Shown one piece after another: positions 31,660-33,995 of a stretch of 33,995 bases of DNA. The stretch is taken from the NCBI RefSeq assembly GCF_023074175.1, contig NZ_JADPKS010000159.1, positions 1 through 33,995 on the forward strand, given 5' to 3'. The stretch's first letter is position 1. Each line of letters begins with the position of its first letter. The notes below the pieces were generated by a model. That model searched no databases, had not been told where the DNA came from, and worked only from the letters and a program-made list of their open reading frames with translations. This DNA comes from Bradyrhizobium sp. 139 (lineage in GTDB: Bacteria > Pseudomonadota > Alphaproteobacteria > Rhizobiales > Xanthobacteraceae). Made by a program: the position numbers and the translations under genes.

Positions 31660-32613
31660 CTAACGCATGCGCCGTCGCCAATCGCTCGGCGTTTCTCCGG
31701 TCAGCTTCCTGAACGCAGCGGCGAAGGCCGTCTGGGAGGCATAGCCAAGCGCCGCGGCGACCGAGACGACCGACTCGTCGGTGTCGCGCAGCATGTTCAT
31801 GGCCTGCTCGAGACGGTGCTGGCGCAGCCAGGCATGCGGCGAAAGCCCGGTGCTCTCCTTGAAGGCCCGGCAGAAGTGGAAGCGCGACAGGCCGGCCTCT
31901 GAAGCGAGAGCTGCGAGCGAGACGTCCGCTTCGCTGTCCGAACGCAGGCGTTCGATGGCGCGGAGCAGGACCTTCGGCGACAGCCCCCCCATCGTCGGCT
32001 GGAACGTGGTTGGCGCACCGGCGTGCGCAGCCAAAAGGCGCGTGGCGAGGAGGTCCGCCAGCTGTTGCCTGAACAGGGCATCAAGCGCCGCGTTGCCTTC
32101 CAGCACGTCCGCCGCACTGATGAGCAGGCGGGATGTAACGGGGTCGGGATGCCCCGTTCGCTCCAGCAGGTCGCCCGGCGCCGACGCGCCGGCTCCCATG
32201 GCAACACGCTCGAGCGTTCTGTGCGGAAGGTAGAGCTGAACGACGTTGACGGGTCCGGGAATATCCCAACGCGCGCTCGATCCGGCCGGAATGATCGTCA
32301 CAACCCCGGAACGCGCCGTTCCAATCGCGACTGATTTCCCGCTGCGCCGCTCCAGCCGCTGAACCCCAGTGGGGTAAGTCATAATGACGTGATCTGTCAT
32401 GGGCTCGACGACGTCATGCAGGGCGCCATGCTTCCAGTGAGCGATCGCGCTGCTTGAGGGATCGGACGCCATGCGCATCGGTGCGATCTTCAGCACACGG
32501 GCCATCTCCACATCGGCAGGACGCCCATCGGCGATCGGCGAGTTGCTCTGGCGGGCCTCGGATACGGCGGGTGGGTGCTCCCGCAACGGATCGCGCAGGA
32601 TCGGCTTATTCAT
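31660..32613 (-). CDS. AraC family transcriptional regulator
   Basis: A 317-residue transcription factor. The N-terminal two-thirds resemble the AraC-binding-like beta-barrel ligand domain (about 45-200). The C-terminal 100 residues are the AraC DNA-binding domain with two helix-turn-helix units: SLAALASEAGLSRFHFCRAF and SVVSVAAALGYASQTAFAAAF, ending in PSDWRRRM. The ligand is unknown. It is divergent from the chloroperoxidase-type hydrolase, which makes that gene a plausible target; direct repeats lie between them. ATG 32613 lacks a good ribosome site, and a start at Met37 is possible. Confidence 0.93.
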   Translation of the reverse strand: MNKPILRDPLREHPPAVSEARQSNSPIADGRPADVEMARVLKIAPMRMASDPSSSAIAHWKHGALHDVVEPMTDHVIMTYPTGVQRLERRSGKSVAIGTARSGVVTIIPAGSSARWDIPGPVNVVQLYLPHRTLERVAMGAGASAPGDLLERTGHPDPVTSRLLISAADVLEGNAALDALFRQQLADLLATRLLAAHAGAPTTFQPTMGGLSPKVLLRAIERLRSDSEADVSLAALASEAGLSRFHFCRAFKESTGLSPHAWLRQHRLEQAMNMLRDTDESVVSVAAALGYASQTAFAAAFRKLTGETPSDWRRRMR

Positions 32614-32728
32614 GATCCAAAACCAAAGTTGCAGTGGCGATGGAGCTCTCGCCGCGATGGCGCGAGCAAGTAGGTGGGCCGGTCGCTGACCTGATGGCGG
32701 AACTTACCTCAGCAAACTCCTCACGTAA

Positions 32729-32745
32729 ACTATCTGACCGATAGT
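32729..32745. promoter_or_regulatory. Candidate operator palindrome
   Basis: ACTATC-TGACC-GATAGT is a perfect two-arm palindrome in the divergent promoter region. Its shape recalls TetR-family operators, though no TetR gene is in the window; it might be a site for the AraC-type regulator or for a distant repressor. Confidence 0.35.
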
Positions 32746-32849
32746 GTGATCTATCCGCTGCGGTGTAGCGGAAGAACACATAATCGACCGAGCTATCCGA
32801 AGGACCTGCGAAAACCCCGAGCGATTGGCGGAGGCGCAGGGCGTTAGCA

Positions 32850-32880
32850 GCAATCGCTCTATAGCGACGGCAATCGCTCT
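32850..32880. promoter_or_regulatory. Direct repeats spaced 20 bases, candidate AraC-type sites
   Basis: GCAATCGCTCT occurs at 32850-32860 and 32870-32880, exactly 20 bases apart, one to two helical turns as AraC-family monomer sites often are. They lie about 82-112 bases upstream of the hydrolase start codon, a position suited to an activator. An inverted copy of the core is at 32819-32827. Confidence 0.45.
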
Positions 32881-32961
32881 GGGGCAGCGGCACGCCAGGT
32901 TCGCTAGAGATCGTCGTGCCCACGCTGAGAGAGCAACACACGAAATCAAGGGACCGATCCT

Positions 32962-33792
32962 ATGATCTCCGTCACCACCAACGATGGCGTCCAGATTTTC
33001 TATAAGGACTGGGGGCCGAAATCCGCCCAGCCGATCGTTTTTCACCACGGCTGGCCACTGACCGCCGACGACTGGGATAACCAGATGCTCTTCTTCGTCA
33101 GCAAGGGTTACCGTGTCATCGCCCATGATCGCCGGGGTCATGGCCGTTCGATGCAGGTGAGTGAAGGCCACGATATGGATCACTACGCAGCCGATGTCGC
33201 GGCCGTCGTAGAGCATCTTGATCTTCGGAATGCCATTCACATCGGTCATTCCACGGGCGGCGGCGAGGCCACGCGTTACGTTGCACGCCATGGCAGAAAT
33301 CGCGTGGCGAAGCTGGTCCTGATCGGTGCGGTGCCGCCGTTGATGTTGAAGACGGAAGCCAATCCGGGTGGCTTGCCCATCGAAGTGTTCGACGGCCTGC
33401 GCCAGCAGCTCTCTGCCAACAGGGCGCAGTTCTACAGAGATTTCGCAAGCGGTCCATTCTATGGCTATAACCGCCCGGGCGCAGAAGCATCGCAGGCCGT
33501 CATCTGGAATTGGTGGCGCCAAAGCATGATGGGCAGCGCCAAGGCCCACTATGATGGCATCAAGGCTTTCTCGGAAACGGACTTCAGCGAGGACCTGAAA
33601 AGCGTCACCCAGCCCACGCTCGTCCTGCATGGCGGTGACGACCAGATCGTACCCGTCGACGACTCGGCGCCCCTGTCGGCGAAGCTACTGAAGCACAGCA
33701 CACTAAAAATCTACGATCTTCTGCCGCACGGCCTGTGCACGACACATGCCGACTTCATCAACGCCGACATTCTCTCCTTCATCTCGGCCTAG
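32962..33792 (+). CDS. Alpha/beta hydrolase, non-heme chloroperoxidase type
   Basis: A 276-residue cytoplasmic alpha/beta hydrolase close to cofactor-free haloperoxidases, which form peracids from carboxylates and hydrogen peroxide and also act as esterases. The catalytic elements are visible: nucleophile Ser97 in GHSTGGGE, the oxyanion HHGWPL region, the acid in GGDDQIVP (Asp226 or Asp227) and His256 in PHGLCTTHAD. Length is typical of the family. ATG 32962 follows AAGGGAC by about six bases. No peroxide or halide dependency can be read from sequence. It is divergent from an AraC regulator, which probably controls it. The next gene starts 32 bases after its stop and may share its transcript. 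Confidence 0.93.
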   Translation: MISVTTNDGVQIFYKDWGPKSAQPIVFHHGWPLTADDWDNQMLFFVSKGYRVIAHDRRGHGRSMQVSEGHDMDHYAADVAAVVEHLDLRNAIHIGHSTGGGEATRYVARHGRNRVAKLVLIGAVPPLMLKTEANPGGLPIEVFDGLRQQLSANRAQFYRDFASGPFYGYNRPGAEASQAVIWNWWRQSMMGSAKAHYDGIKAFSETDFSEDLKSVTQPTLVLHGGDDQIVPVDDSAPLSAKLLKHSTLKIYDLLPHGLCTTHADFINADILSFISA

Positions 33793-33824
33793 TCGGCGCC
33801 GATCAGGAACAGCGGGAGACAAGT

Positions 33825-33995
33825 ATGACCTGGAAGAGCCTCGCCAGCCCCCTTGCAATGAAATCGCGACGTAGGGTCGTTGCTCCTGCCGTCTTCTACG
33901 GCCTCTCTCTGGCCGTTCGCTTCACGTCGGCGGCGGGCGAGGAGGTGGAAATTCCGGCGTACTCCATGCACCCGACGCATCCGCTGGTTTCCATC
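33825..33995 (+). CDS. Start of an exported protein, cut by the window edge
   Basis: ATG 33825, with GGGAG six bases upstream, opens a frame that stays open to the end of the window (57 codons). A basic start (SRRRVVAP) is followed by a hydrophobic stretch VFYGLSLAVRFTSAAG that resembles a secretion signal, then EEVEIPAYSMHPTH. Too little is visible to name it. It probably shares the hydrolase transcript. Confidence 0.6.
   Translation, partial: MTWKSLASPLAMKSRRRVVAPAVFYGLSLAVRFTSAAGEEVEIPAYSMHPTHPLVSI

Larger units (their letters stand above)
32614..32961. other. Divergent intergenic region between araC-type regulator and hydrolase
   Basis: This 348-base stretch holds no gene I can support. 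ACTATC-N5-GATAGT, a perfect 6-bp inverted repeat, is at 32729-32745. GAGCGATTG appears once forward (32819-32827) and twice as its complement CAATCGCTC (32851-32859, 32871-32879), the latter two 20 bases apart. These are candidate regulator sites, and both promoters should lie here. A minus-strand open frame at 32606-32941 looks random. Confidence 0.6.

Noticed and set aside
32704..33630. Minus-strand open frame opposite the chloroperoxidase-type hydrolase
   Set aside because: The plus strand has the full catalytic triad; the antisense product has no motif.
1..33995. Prophage, transposon, toxin-antitoxin, restriction or other defence system
   Set aside because: No integrase, transposase, phage structural gene, nuclease-methylase pair or typical toxin-antitoxin pair was seen, and codon use looks even throughout.

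Overview
The window reads as ordinary core chromosome of a GC-rich alphaproteobacterium, most likely Bradyrhizobium or a close relative in the Nitrobacteraceae. This is an inference from three things: a three-gene split proton-translocating transhydrogenase, ribosomal protein S21 with a Gly/Arg-rich tail, and dispersed palindromes with GAGCATGATC/GATCATGCTC ends, which I associate with this group. I see no phage, plasmid, insertion-sequence, CRISPR, rRNA or tRNA signature.

Layout. 1-4234: two exported peptidoglycan enzymes on the minus strand, a DUF882/MepK-like M15 peptidase and a YcbB-type L,D-transpeptidase; Escherichia coli also has this pair side by side. 4596-6092: an NtrC-type sigma-54 response regulator, divergent from an M3 oligoendopeptidase (6220-8202) with an unusual Lys/Ala-rich N-terminus. 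8426-11410: a large membrane-associated patatin-like protein interrupted by one in-frame TAA. 11550-14749: a tiny aa3-oxidase subunit IV, then pntAA-pntAB-pntB. 14768-18767: a small Cys/His protein, a membrane-anchored alpha/beta hydrolase, a Na+/H+-antiporter-like protein, a ChaA-type Ca2+/H+ antiporter and a small cupin. 18863-20588: an Ala/Pro/Lys-rich anchored protein and a TPR lipoprotein, convergent. 20688-21972: rpsU and aqpZ, divergent. 22022-23613: purE-purK with a 4-base overlap. 23701-25888: a soluble GGDEF protein and four very small proteins, two of them DUF465. 26021-30026: an L-2-hydroxyglutarate-dehydrogenase-like FAD enzyme divergent from a PAS-PAS-PAS-GGDEF-EAL membrane protein. 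30117-31610: a GlpD-like flavoprotein. 31660-33792: an AraC regulator divergent from a non-heme chloroperoxidase-type hydrolase. 33825 to the edge: the start of an exported protein.

The genes group into cell-wall remodelling (ldt and the DUF882 peptidase), redox and ion energetics (oxidase subunit, transhydrogenase, two cation/proton antiporters), purine synthesis, and c-di-GMP turnover (two GGDEF genes).

The main oddities are: (1) a nonsense codon separating the catalytic Ser and Asp of the patatin; (2) a GlpD homologue in which four residues that bind substrate in the E. coli enzyme are replaced; (3) a 37-residue upstream ORF and competing hairpins before the GGDEF-EAL gene; (4) dispersed palindromes abutting gene starts and stops, one of which supplies a stop codon. 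I did not find a convincing new multi-gene system.
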